64,000 nt of DNA from the NCBI GenBank assembly GCA_028284385.1, contig JANQRT010000050.1:62001-126000 (forward strand), read 5' to 3'. The notes beneath the pieces were generated by a model that saw only the letters and a list, made by a program, of their open reading frames with translations, was not told where the DNA came from and did no database searches. Position numbers and translations under genes: made by a program. Every line of letters starts with the position of its first letter. Position 1 is the first letter of the stretch. Source of the stretch: Opitutaceae bacterium. Its GTDB lineage: Bacteria > Verrucomicrobiota > Verrucomicrobiia > Opitutales > Opitutaceae. Shown here in pieces: positions 43,456-51,713 of this stretch.

Positions 43456-44370
43456 CTATTCCTCGGGACCCACCATCTTTACTTCCAAAGGTTTTAGTGT
43501 ATCCAAATGTAGGTCACGTTGTGGGAAGGCGATGGTGATATCCGCTTTGGCGAATAGCTCGTCAACCCGGAATCTCAAATCCGAAGTGATGCGCTCTAGA
43601 TCCATGGGTTGGGCCACATGCGACCAATAGAAAAGATTGAAGTTGAGCGAATTGTCTCCGAACTCCTCGAACAGAACGAAGGATCCCGGCGTATCCAACA
43701 CTTTGGGATGTTCCTCAGCGGTCTGGAGAAGCAGCTCCTTAACCTTTTGCGTAGGCGAACCGTATGCCACGCCCACCACAAGCGAGCCGCGCAAACTGGC
43801 GTCGTTGAGCGTCCAGTTCACTACTTGCTGCTCCAGAAAGTGGCTGTTTGGCACCAGTACATCAACTCCGTCGCCTCTTCGAATACGGGTGCAGCGGTTT
43901 CCGATGTCTGCCACTTTTCCTTGCGAATCGCCTAGATCGACAATGTCGCCAATGCGGATGGGTCGTTCGGCCATGATGATCAGGCCGGAAATCAGATTAT
44001 TGAAGAGGTTTTGAGCTCCGAAGCCCACCCCGATAGCGACGGCCCCTCCCATAACCGTGAAAATCGTAATGGGAATTCCAGCTATAGGCAGCGCGATCAG
44101 CGTGACGACGATCACGAAGAGCAGAGAGATGATTCGCTGCAAAGCGTGCGTCGTGTTCTCGTTCAGGCGAGCTTGTTTGCGTAGGCGCTTGCCAATCGAA
44201 TTGGAAACGCTTTTGCCTACCAGCAATCCGAGGATAATCAGTACGATTGCGATAAAGACCTGGTTAAACGCAATGACGCTGTCGCCGCTATTGTATAGCT
44301 CGAAATTCCAGACCACCTTCAGCCACTCCAAAGCGTCGTTGAGGAATTCATGGAGGTCTTCTTTTTTCAT
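43456..44370 (-). CDS. MscS-family mechanosensitive channel
   Basis: 304 residues. Three or so N-terminal helices (FIAIVLIILGLLVGKSVSNSI; IISLLFVIVVTLIALPIAGIPI) precede the pore helix FTVMGGAVAIGVGFGAQNLF, rich in Gly/Ala as in MscS TM3. The beta domain starts GLIIMAERPIRIGDIVDLGD, includes TRIRRGDGVDVLVPNSHFLEQ, and ends with the alpha/beta FAKADITIAFPQRDLHL. It releases solutes on osmotic downshock. It is monocistronic as far as can be seen. Confidence 0.92.
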   Translation of the reverse strand: MKKEDLHEFLNDALEWLKVVWNFELYNSGDSVIAFNQVFIAIVLIILGLLVGKSVSNSIGKRLRKQARLNENTTHALQRIISLLFVIVVTLIALPIAGIPITIFTVMGGAVAIGVGFGAQNLFNNLISGLIIMAERPIRIGDIVDLGDSQGKVADIGNRCTRIRRGDGVDVLVPNSHFLEQQVVNWTLNDASLRGSLVVGVAYGSPTQKVKELLLQTAEEHPKVLDTPGSFVLFEEFGDNSLNFNLFYWSHVAQPMDLERITSDLRFRVDELFAKADITIAFPQRDLHLDTLKPLEVKMVGPEE

Positions 44371-44400
44371 TTTCGATTAGGATTGGGAGGCGAGCTTTAT

Positions 44401-44523
44401 CCAATGCAAATAGGATTGGCTTTTCAGGCAATGTTTTACCTGGCCGACTTTGTATTCGTGTTAAGCGAATATTATTGGAAGCCGCCCTACTGGGCAAACC
44501 GCACAAATGTGCCAATGCAAATA
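44401..44523. promoter_or_regulatory. 12-bp direct repeats in the GH4 upstream region
   Basis: CCAATGCAAATA occurs at 44401-44412 and again at 44512-44523, 28 bases before the preferred ATG. The first copy is part of CCAAT-N9-ATTGG. The dyad GCACA-AA-TGTGC (44501-44512) abuts the second. This 181-base divergent spacer is otherwise gene-free. Likely operators for a sugar-responsive regulator. Confidence 0.45.
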
Positions 44524-44551
44524 ATATCTAGATAGGTTATTGTCCGATCCT

Positions 44552-46120
44552 ATGTCCCAAAAAGACTTTAAAATCGCTTTTATCGGTGCTGGTAGCGTGG
44601 GGTTCACTCGCAAACTGCTAAGAGATACGCTTACGGTTCCCGAATTTCGCAATATCCGTGTCGCCTTTACCGATATATCCGAACAAAATCTGGATATGGT
44701 GACGCAGTTGGCTCAGCGCGACATCGACTCCAATGGACTGGATATCAAGATCCAGTCGACCACTGATCGAAGAGAAGCGCTCAAAGATGCTAAATACATC
44801 TTTTGTACCGTTCGTGTTGGAGGTCTTGAAGCCTTCAAAACCGATATCGATATTCCGCTCAAGTACGGTATTGACCAATGTGTTGGAGATACTCTCTGCG
44901 CGGGTGGCATCATGTACGGTCAACGAACCATGCATACGGTGTTGGAATTCTGCAAGGACATCCGCGAAGTGGGTCATCCGGATGCCCTTCTGTTGAACTA
45001 CGCCAACCCGATGGCCATGAACACTTGGGCCTGCAATAAGTACGGCGGCGTCAAGACGATCGGGCTCTGTCATGGAGTTCAGAACGGGCACAAGTTGATC
45101 GCCAACGCCTTCGACATTCCGCAGGACGAGTTGGACATCGTTTGTATCGGGATCAACCACCAGACTTGGTACACTTCCATAAAACACAAAGGCGAGGACC
45201 TTACCGGCAAATTGCTCGAAGTCCTGGAAGCGGACGAGAAACTGGCTGAAGAGGAGAAATGCCGTATCGATATGCTCAAGCGCTTCGGCTATTTCAGTAC
45301 CGAGTCTAACGGCCATTTGAGCGAATACATTCCGTGGTATCGCAAACGCTCTTCGGAGATCAAAGACTGGATTAGTTTGGAGCGATGGATACTTGGCGAA
45401 ACGGGTGGCTACCTGCGCGTTTGCACCGAATCTCGCAACTGGTTTGAAACGGATTTCCCCAACTGGCTAAAAGAGCCGCCATTTGAATTTTCCGCCGATG
45501 CGAGAAGCATCGAGCATGGGTCCTGGATTCTGGAAGGCTTGGAAACGGGCCGTCTCTATCGGGGGCACTTCAATACCGTCAACAATGGGGTGATCACAAA
45601 TCTTCCCGACGACGCGATTATCGAAGCTCCCGGCTATGTCGATGCCAATGGAATCAATATGCCAGTTGCCGGCGATCTTTCTCTCGGTTGCGCAGGCGTA
45701 TGCAACAATAGCATAACCGTTCAGCGGATGGCTGTCGAAGCGGCCGTCCATGGAGACGTTATGCTTCTCAAGCAAGCGATGATGCTCGATCCACTGACCG
45801 GCGCTTGCTGCAATCCACCTGAGATCTGGCAGATGACAGACGAGATGCTGATTGCCCAGGAGCAGTGGCTACCTCAATACGCCGATGGAATCGCCGAGAT
45901 TAAGGCTTTCCGCGAAAAGGAAGGTTGGCCGATCGAAACGCTCGAAACCGAAGGGGCCGCTCGCCTCAAGACCAAATCTGTCGAGGAAATGGCTGCCAAT
46001 GCCGAGGAGGCTCGCAAGCTGGCTGCTGAATCCAATCGTGGCGAAGAGCTGGAGAAGGCTAACGATACCGTGAAGCGTATGGTTCGCCAGATGAGTGGTG
46101 TGGAAATTCGCTCAAGCTAA
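44552..46120 (+). CDS. Glycoside hydrolase family 4 enzyme (alpha-galactosidase/uronidase-like)
   Basis: 522 residues from ATG 44552 (a TTG at 44540 is possible), longer than the usual 430-480. GH4 enzymes use NAD+ and a metal to split glycosides. The NAD fold is FIGAGSVGFTRKLLRDTL. Substrate and metal segments are LLNYANPMAMNTWA and LCHGVQ; in GH4 a CHG motif has been associated with uronidases and CHS with alpha-galactosidases, so an alpha-uronosidase is favoured. GINHQTWY carries the conserved metal-binding His. A 100-residue charged C-terminal tail is unusual. It ends at a strong terminator. Confidence 0.85.
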   Translation: MSQKDFKIAFIGAGSVGFTRKLLRDTLTVPEFRNIRVAFTDISEQNLDMVTQLAQRDIDSNGLDIKIQSTTDRREALKDAKYIFCTVRVGGLEAFKTDIDIPLKYGIDQCVGDTLCAGGIMYGQRTMHTVLEFCKDIREVGHPDALLLNYANPMAMNTWACNKYGGVKTIGLCHGVQNGHKLIANAFDIPQDELDIVCIGINHQTWYTSIKHKGEDLTGKLLEVLEADEKLAEEEKCRIDMLKRFGYFSTESNGHLSEYIPWYRKRSSEIKDWISLERWILGETGGYLRVCTESRNWFETDFPNWLKEPPFEFSADARSIEHGSWILEGLETGRLYRGHFNTVNNGVITNLPDDAIIEAPGYVDANGINMPVAGDLSLGCAGVCNNSITVQRMAVEAAVHGDVMLLKQAMMLDPLTGACCNPPEIWQMTDEMLIAQEQWLPQYADGIAEIKAFREKEGWPIETLETEGAARLKTKSVEEMAANAEEARKLAAESNRGEELEKANDTVKRMVRQMSGVEIRSS

Positions 46121-46148
46121 TTGCTCTCCGTATCCATTTTCTACTTTC

Positions 46149-46182
46149 GAAGCGATTCCGTGATCGGGATCGCTTCTTTTTT
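46149..46182 (+). terminator. Strong Rho-independent terminator after the GH4 gene
   Basis: GAAGCGATTCC (46149-46159), loop GTGATC, then GGGATCGCTTC (46166-46176) form an 11-bp stem with one G-T wobble, followed by six T. It is 29 bases after the stop. Confidence 0.88.
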
Positions 46183-46252
46183 GATAATTGGCCTTTCCTG
46201 ATCTCGTTTCTAGATGGTTGCTTTTTGAGACTAAGTTGCTCTTTCTAGATCT

Positions 46253-46567
46253 ATGATCCTTACCAATGTGGAATCGGTGCCTGGCAAGCGTATTGTCGAG
46301 CACTACGGGTTGGTTCATGGAAGTTCGATTCGCGCTAAGCATGTCGGACGAGATATCATGGCCGGCCTGAAAAATATAGTGGGTGGCGAATTGAAAGGAT
46401 ATACTGAATTGCTGGCGGAATCCCGTAGGCAGTCTATTGAGAGACTTGTTGCTCAAGCTGAAGAACTGGGTGCCAATGCCATTATCAATATTCGGCTTTC
46501 AACTTCGTCGGTCGCGCAGGGAGCAGCCGAGATCCTGGCCTACGGGACAGCTGTCAAAGTCGAGTAG
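46253..46567 (+). CDS. YbjQ/UPF0145 family protein
   Basis: 104 residues, the standard length. TNVESVPGKRIVEHYGLVHG, GGELKGYTELLAESRRQSIE, RLVAQAEELGANAIINIRLST and EILAYGTAVKVE are the defining stretches of the YbjQ family, soluble proteins that form pentamers and whose role is unknown, sometimes annotated as heavy-metal-binding. A membrane-anchored paralogue begins six bases after its stop. Confidence 0.9.
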   Translation: MILTNVESVPGKRIVEHYGLVHGSSIRAKHVGRDIMAGLKNIVGGELKGYTELLAESRRQSIERLVAQAEELGANAIINIRLSTSSVAQGAAEILAYGTAVKVE

Positions 46568-46573
46568 TCCTTA

Positions 46574-47056
46574 ATGGAAGAATACGCTCTTCTTCTTGAG
46601 ATTGGAATTCCTCTCCTGCTTTTGCTGTTGGGGTTCGTTGCGGGCAGGGTTGCCGAAGCTAGACGCTACAGCCGGATCGCTCGTTTGGAAATAGCTTTTC
46701 AGCATATGCCGATTTTCACTTCCAAGGATCTTATGGAAATAGGGAGACGTGTAGAGTCTTCGCAGCTGACCGTTGGATCGGTTGTCGTTTCGGTCGACCA
46801 TTTTAAGCGATTTCTTGCCGCCATTCGGATGTTCTTTGGCGGGGAATTAAGAGCCTATGCGTCTCTTATCGATCTGGGAAAGCGAGAAGCCCTACTGCGC
46901 ATGAAACAGTCGTGTTCGGATGCCGATGCCGTTGTAAATGTTCGCATGCAGACCGCCGCTCTATCGCATGGCGAAAGGAAGACTTTGGGGAGTGTCGAGG
47001 TGATCGCTTACGGAACCGCCATCAAGTATCGAAAAGACGATGATGGGTTGATTTGA
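46574..47056 (+). CDS. Membrane-anchored YbjQ-like protein
   Basis: 160 residues. An N-terminal transmembrane helix (LLEIGIPLLLLLLGFVAGRVA) and a short linker precede a diverged YbjQ domain: SSQLTVGSVVVSVDHFKRFLA, FFGGELRAYASLIDLGKREA, DADAVVNVRMQTAAL, VEVIAYGTAIKY. It is a likely cytoplasmic-facing partner for the soluble YbjQ protein immediately upstream; heteromeric rings are an inference. The 266-base spacer after it holds only a short GCGGC-CTTCT-GCCGC hairpin at 47056-47071 and, somewhere, the promoter of the cytochrome operon. Confidence 0.82.
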   Translation: MEEYALLLEIGIPLLLLLLGFVAGRVAEARRYSRIARLEIAFQHMPIFTSKDLMEIGRRVESSQLTVGSVVVSVDHFKRFLAAIRMFFGGELRAYASLIDLGKREALLRMKQSCSDADAVVNVRMQTAALSHGERKTLGSVEVIAYGTAIKYRKDDDGLI

Positions 47057-47322
47057 AGCGGCCTTCTGCCGCCAAAGACCTGAAACAGATTATAAGGTAT
47101 TGCGGGATGCGCAATCGACCCGTCACTAGGGCGAGTAACGAGGTTTGGGTCAACTTTTCGATAACCCACTTTTAGAAGGTCGATAGTCGCTAGTAAGACC
47201 TGGGTTTCTTCGGTTCGAAATTCTATACTTAAAATGGACAAACTCTAAAAGAAGAAATAATGACAAATATTTCTTGAATTAGTGCTCATGATTGTTATGT
47301 TCGCTCTACAACGCCTTAAAAC

Positions 47323-48006
47323 ATGTTGCTAAAACCCTCTCTGGCTCCTGCTTTTCGCGTCTGTTTTCGGTCAGTGCCATTTCTCTTTCTATTAGGATTT
47401 CTGTTGGCGCTTGGCGGGTTTCTATTTGCCCGCGAATCTAAACCTGAAGCGGCGAACTCAGCACAATTGGAAGAAGAGCCAACTATTGCTGGATCGGGAG
47501 GGATTGAAAATCATTTCCAGCCCTATTTCGGCCATGACGAGGACATTCATTTGGATAAAACGCCTCCACGTCTCATCATGGGTTTGGATCTTAACCGAAT
47601 GGGGTGGACCTACAATTGCATGGAGTGCCACACTCACGTAGAAGACATTCGCTACCATCGAGAGCAGAAGTTCGAGCATGAGAATATCAATCTCGAGCAT
47701 GGAAACAATCGCTACTGCTTGAATTGCCATCATCCCGACAATCGGAACGCCTTCGTTGATTACGATGGATCGGAAATTGCCGAGCCTAACGTTACGTTGC
47801 TCTGCGCGAAATGCCATGGACCTAAGTATCGCGATTGGAAGGCGGGGGTTCATGGCAGGAAAAACGGCTATTGGGACCTGTCACAAGGAATCCAATACAA
47901 GCTACATTGTATCCAGTGTCATGACCCCCATTCGCCAGCCTTCAAGCCGATGAAGCCCTTGCCACCGCCTCTCTACCCCTCTAGAGCGCCAGCCCCAAAA
48001 CATTGA
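47323..48006 (+). CDS. Membrane-anchored tetrahaem cytochrome c
   Basis: 227 residues. An uncleaved or signal-like N-terminal helix (VPFLFLLGFLLALGGFLFA) places the rest in the periplasm. Four CxxCH haem sites: CMECH (99-103), CLNCH (132-136), CAKCH (161-165) and CIQCH (196-200), with extra His residues for axial ligation. A Pro-rich tail ends the protein. It is the first gene of a five-gene operon, with a ferredoxin-like gene 9 bases downstream. It probably shuttles electrons between the membrane NrfD/ferredoxin module and the octahaem enzyme. Confidence 0.88.
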   Translation: MLLKPSLAPAFRVCFRSVPFLFLLGFLLALGGFLFARESKPEAANSAQLEEEPTIAGSGGIENHFQPYFGHDEDIHLDKTPPRLIMGLDLNRMGWTYNCMECHTHVEDIRYHREQKFEHENINLEHGNNRYCLNCHHPDNRNAFVDYDGSEIAEPNVTLLCAKCHGPKYRDWKAGVHGRKNGYWDLSQGIQYKLHCIQCHDPHSPAFKPMKPLPPPLYPSRAPAPKH

Positions 48007-48015
48007 TACCCTTTC

Positions 48016-48984
48016 ATGCCATCGCCTGACGACAAACCGGTTAAGACTATCGAAGAAAGGATCCGTCCTGTTTCGCGACGCACCTTTCTGAAAGGTTCGG
48101 CGGCTTCCATTGTCGGGATGTCGGGGCTAGTGGCTGCTTTACAGCCATTGCTGAAACTTGAGAAGGAAGATATTACGCTCGATCAGCTTTTGCAGCGCCA
48201 TTACAAGGAGATGACGCCTGCCCAGTTGGACAAAGTGATGAAGCGGCTTCAGGAAAAGTGCGAGCGGGAGTATGGAGTTTCGGCAAGTATCCAAGATTTA
48301 AAGCCGCAGGATGGCGTTGGCTTTGCCTATGCCTTGAACTTGACGCGCTGCGTGGGTTGCAGGAAGTGCGCTCATGCCTGCCTGGCGGAAAATAATCAGT
48401 CTCGAGAGTACGACGATGATATATCAATGTCCTACATACGAGTACTAGAGCTGCAGAAAGGATCCATTAACCTGGAAACTTCTAATCAGTACTACGACTC
48501 GGAGTCGGTTCCACGCAAAGACAAGTACTACATGCCTGTTCAGTGCCATCAGTGTCGTGAATCTCCCTGTACCAAGGCGTGTCCCGTCAATGCGACGTGG
48601 CAAGAGCCTGATGGCGTGGTGACAGTCGACTATGATTGGTGTATTGGCTGCCGATACTGTATGGCTGCCTGTCCCTACGATGCGCGCCGCTTCAACTGGG
48701 AGAACCCTAAATTGGAAAAGAGGCAGATCAATCTGGATCAAGGTTATTTGAGCAATCGCCTGCGCCCCAAGGGGGTTGTAGAAAAATGCACGTTTTGTCT
48801 GCATCGGACTCGAGCGGGCAAATATCCGGCTTGTATGGAGGTTTGCCCTACAGGAGCGCGCGTGTTTGGCAACATTCTCGATCCTAATAGCGAGATCAAT
48901 TACATTCTGCACAACAAACGCGTCTACATCTTGAAGGAGGAAGTAGGAACGAATCCAAGATTCTACTACTTCTTCGATACCTGA
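48016..48984 (+). CDS. Tat-exported four-cluster iron-sulfur protein (DsrO/HybA/NrfC-like)
   Basis: 322 residues. The twin-arginine signal is SRRTFLKGSAASIVG. Four [4Fe-4S] binding sets follow: CVGCRKCAHAC, CHQCRESPCTKAC, CIGCRYCMAAC and the split CTFC...ACMEVC, the order of the DmsB/HybA/NrfC ferredoxin-like subunits. The spacer between the signal and the first cluster (~80 residues, helical) is longer than in NrfC. It would carry electrons across the periplasmic face between the NrfD-like quinol site and a haem protein. NrfD-like gene starts 10 bases after the stop. Confidence 0.93.
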   Translation: MPSPDDKPVKTIEERIRPVSRRTFLKGSAASIVGMSGLVAALQPLLKLEKEDITLDQLLQRHYKEMTPAQLDKVMKRLQEKCEREYGVSASIQDLKPQDGVGFAYALNLTRCVGCRKCAHACLAENNQSREYDDDISMSYIRVLELQKGSINLETSNQYYDSESVPRKDKYYMPVQCHQCRESPCTKACPVNATWQEPDGVVTVDYDWCIGCRYCMAACPYDARRFNWENPKLEKRQINLDQGYLSNRLRPKGVVEKCTFCLHRTRAGKYPACMEVCPTGARVFGNILDPNSEINYILHNKRVYILKEEVGTNPRFYYFFDT

Positions 48985-48994
48985 TGAAACAGAG

Positions 48995-50209
48995 ATGACC
49001 GAATATCTGACTTTTATTTTGCGAGTCTTTCGCCTCTCTTTTCAAGGAGGCTGGAAGTATTTCGCTTGGATGACTTTCCTGGCCGTTTTATCGTTCATCG
49101 GGCTGAGAGCCTACAATATTCAGCTAGTAGAGGGGCTCAGCGTTACAGGAATGACAGATTACGTCTCCTGGGGAGCGTACATTGCGAATTTCACATTTCT
49201 TGTCGGTGTAGCGGCCGCTGCTGTTATGCTGGTCATACCGGCTTACGTTTACGAAATCAAGTCGATGAAGCAGGTGGTAATACTTGGCGAAATGATGGCG
49301 ATCGCTGTCATTATCATGTGCCTTCTCTTCGTAGTGGTGGATCTAGGACGTCCGGAACGTTTTCTGCACATGATCCCGCCGTTCGGAAAATTCAATTTCC
49401 CCATGTCCATGCTTTCCTGGGACGTGATTGCGCTGAACGGCTACCTACTGCTCAACCTGCATATCTGCGGCTATCTTCTTTATAAGCGTTATCGAGGCGA
49501 AGCTCCGACTGCTAGATTCTACATACCCTTCGTCTTTATCGCCATCGTTTGGGCTATTAGCATTCATACTGTAACTGCCTTCCTTTATGTGGGCTTGGCG
49601 GGCCGTCCCTTCTGGAATCATCCAATTGTCGCCCCACGATTTCTGGCTTCCGCGTTTTCCGCCGGTCCTGCCTTGCTGGTCATCACCTTTCAATTCATCC
49701 GCAAATTCTGCCATCACACCATTAGCGATGAATCCATTTTCCTGTTACGTCGTATCATTACTATCGCTATGCTGATTAATCTATTCCTACTTGGCTGCGA
49801 AGTATTTACCGAATTCTATTCCGGGACCTATCACGTGGCTTCGGCCACCTATCTTTTTCTTGGACTCCACGGTCATAATAGTCTCGTTCCGTGGATTTGG
49901 ACGGCGATAGGCATGAATTGCGTTGCTATGATTCTGCTTCTCACCCCTCTCTCGCGCCGCTTGGAGTGGCTTAACGCCGCTTGTATGCTGCTCTTCGTGG
50001 GCATCTGGATCGAGAAGGGGATGGGGCTGATTATCCCAGGCTTTGTACCCAATCCTTTGGGACAAATAGTCGAGTACCTTCCATCGGTAAATGAAACGCT
50101 GATTTGCATGGGGATCTGGGCCTTCGGAGCCCTGATCTATTCATGGATGCTACGAGTAGCGGTTCCTATTTTAAAAGGAGAGCTCCGGGCGAGAGGAGCT
50201 GAGGCTTAG
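48995..50209 (+). CDS. NrfD/PsrC-type membrane quinol-interacting subunit (DsrP/HybB-like)
   Basis: 404 residues with about ten transmembrane helices, no haem motifs. NrfD-family features: DYVSWGAYIANFTFLVGVAA near the first helices, VVDLGRPERFLHM, FNFPMSMLSWDVIALNGYLL, and SIHTVTAFLYVGLAGRPFWN followed by APRFLASAFSAGPAL. The GRPFW...APRFLASAF block resembles DsrP and related long NrfD proteins. It exchanges electrons between menaquinone and the Tat-exported ferredoxin subunit. 24 bases separate it from the octahaem gene, which has its own strong ribosome site. Confidence 0.93.
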   Translation: MTEYLTFILRVFRLSFQGGWKYFAWMTFLAVLSFIGLRAYNIQLVEGLSVTGMTDYVSWGAYIANFTFLVGVAAAAVMLVIPAYVYEIKSMKQVVILGEMMAIAVIIMCLLFVVVDLGRPERFLHMIPPFGKFNFPMSMLSWDVIALNGYLLLNLHICGYLLYKRYRGEAPTARFYIPFVFIAIVWAISIHTVTAFLYVGLAGRPFWNHPIVAPRFLASAFSAGPALLVITFQFIRKFCHHTISDESIFLLRRIITIAMLINLFLLGCEVFTEFYSGTYHVASATYLFLGLHGHNSLVPWIWTAIGMNCVAMILLLTPLSRRLEWLNAACMLLFVGIWIEKGMGLIIPGFVPNPLGQIVEYLPSVNETLICMGIWAFGALIYSWMLRVAVPILKGELRARGAEA

Positions 50210-50221
50210 AAAATATTTCAC

Positions 50222-50227
50222 AGGAGG
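50222..50227 (+). promoter_or_regulatory. Ribosome binding site of the octahaem cytochrome gene
   Basis: AGGAGG with six bases before ATG 50234, one of the few consensus sites in the window, suggesting high translation of the terminal enzyme relative to its redox partners. Confidence 0.6.
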
Positions 50228-50233
50228 CATAAA

Positions 50234-51673
50234 ATGAAACGTATCCAAAATCTCATAGCACTTGCAATAGCCCTTACGTGTAGCGCCGCGACGGCTTTTG
50301 CGGGTTTCACATTGAAGCAGATGTCGCCGCAGTCCCAAGCGTGCGTAGAGTGTCACAAGAATGAAAGCGTTGGGGTCTACGAGCAGTGGGGTAATAGCCA
50401 CCATTTTAGAGCGAACGTGGGCTGTTTCGAATGTCATGCGGCTGTAAGCGACGATTCCGACGCGTTCGAGCACTATGGCGAAACTATATCGGTCATCGTT
50501 TCGCCTAAGGACTGCGCTCGCTGTCATGAGCACGAAGTGAGCGAGTTCAACAGCTCCCATCATGCCAAGGGCGGGCGTATCTTAGGTTCGTTGGACAATA
50601 TTCTAGCCGAGGTCGTCGAGGGAAATAATGGCTTGGTCACTCCGGGCTTTCCTCACGGAGTGAGCGCGGCTGCGGTCAATGGTTGCTGGCAGTGTCATGG
50701 CTCCGAAGTAAAAGTTCTCACTGATGGGTCGCTGGATCCGGCTACCTGGCCTAATACGGGTATTGGCCGCATCAATCCTGATGGTTCGGAGGGAGCTTGT
50801 ACCGCTTGCCATACGCGCCACGACTTTTCGTCCGCTCAAGCGCGTACGCCAGGGACTTGCGGCAAATGCCACATGGGGCCCGACCACCCGCAACTTGAGA
50901 TTTTCAATGAGTCCAAGCATGGTATTGCCTACTACGCGAATGTCGACAAGATGAATCTCGACAGTCCCAAATGGGTTGTTGGCGAAGATTACGATGCTGC
51001 TCCCACCTGCGCCACCTGCCACATGAGCGCCACCAAAGATCAAGCCGTGACTCACGATGTCGGTCTTCGCATTTCTTGGAATAATCGTCCTCCTATTTCA
51101 GTTCGGCCTGAAGTATCGGACGCTAAACTTGGTTTGCCGGGAAAAGACATACCTTGGCAAGAGCGTCGTGCTAACATGGAGAATGTCTGTATTAGCTGTC
51201 ACAATCAGAATTTCGTCGACTCTTTCTACATCCAATACGACGGGCTCATCGATCTCTATCATGAGAAATTCGCCAAGCCTGGTTTGGCTCTCTATGAGGC
51301 TGCTCAGCCGCTTTTGAATAAGCCCAAATTCTCCAACAAAATCGATTTCGTTTGGTTCGAACTCTGGCATCATGAAGGCCGTCGAGCGCGTCATGGGGCT
51401 TCAATGATGGGGCCAGACTACACGCACTGGCATGGGACTTATGACATCGCCAAGAACTGGTACACTGAATACATTCCCGAATTGCGAGAATTGGCTCATC
51501 ATAACTTGCATTCCGATGACGCGGCTAAAAAAGAGGCTGCTGAAAAGCTGCAAGCCTTGCTTGAGAAAACGTTGAATGACGACAACCATCGTTGGTATTT
51601 GAACAAGATGCCTGCAGAGGAAAAAGCCCGACGCGATGCGGCTAGACAGGAATTCCAAGGCAGGTACCAATAA
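50234..51673 (+). CDS. Octahaem cytochrome c, hydroxylamine oxidoreductase (HAO)-like
   Basis: 479 residues with a signal peptide (cleavage near AFA-GF, 23). Eight CxxCH sites at 37, 64, 94, 151, 189, 209, 259 and 319. The block SKHGIAYY, APTCATCHM, THDVGLRISWNNRPP and the C-terminal NWYTEYIPELRELAHH match the octahaem HAO family. In ammonia oxidisers haem 4 is the catalytic P460, cross-linked to a C-terminal-domain Tyr. A Tyr at 396 (GPDYTHWHG) is a candidate equivalent but needs alignment; family members lacking the cross-link act as reductases of nitrite or hydroxylamine. Context (NrfD/ferredoxin/tetrahaem) suggests a quinol-linked reductase. Confidence 0.88.
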   Translation: MKRIQNLIALAIALTCSAATAFAGFTLKQMSPQSQACVECHKNESVGVYEQWGNSHHFRANVGCFECHAAVSDDSDAFEHYGETISVIVSPKDCARCHEHEVSEFNSSHHAKGGRILGSLDNILAEVVEGNNGLVTPGFPHGVSAAAVNGCWQCHGSEVKVLTDGSLDPATWPNTGIGRINPDGSEGACTACHTRHDFSSAQARTPGTCGKCHMGPDHPQLEIFNESKHGIAYYANVDKMNLDSPKWVVGEDYDAAPTCATCHMSATKDQAVTHDVGLRISWNNRPPISVRPEVSDAKLGLPGKDIPWQERRANMENVCISCHNQNFVDSFYIQYDGLIDLYHEKFAKPGLALYEAAQPLLNKPKFSNKIDFVWFELWHHEGRRARHGASMMGPDYTHWHGTYDIAKNWYTEYIPELRELAHHNLHSDDAAKKEAAEKLQALLEKTLNDDNHRWYLNKMPAEEKARRDAARQEFQGRYQ

Positions 51674-51713
51674 ATTGGAGAGAATATTTTCAAATATCCA
51701 TCAATCCGATACA

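Noticed and set aside
44618-45316. 232-codon leftward frame inside the GH4 gene
   Set aside because: Shadow of the GH4 reading frame; no ribosome site and no recognisable domain.
47056-47071. GCGGC-CTTCT-GCCGC hairpin as terminator of the YbjQ pair
   Set aside because: Only five base pairs and no T-run on either strand; too weak to call.
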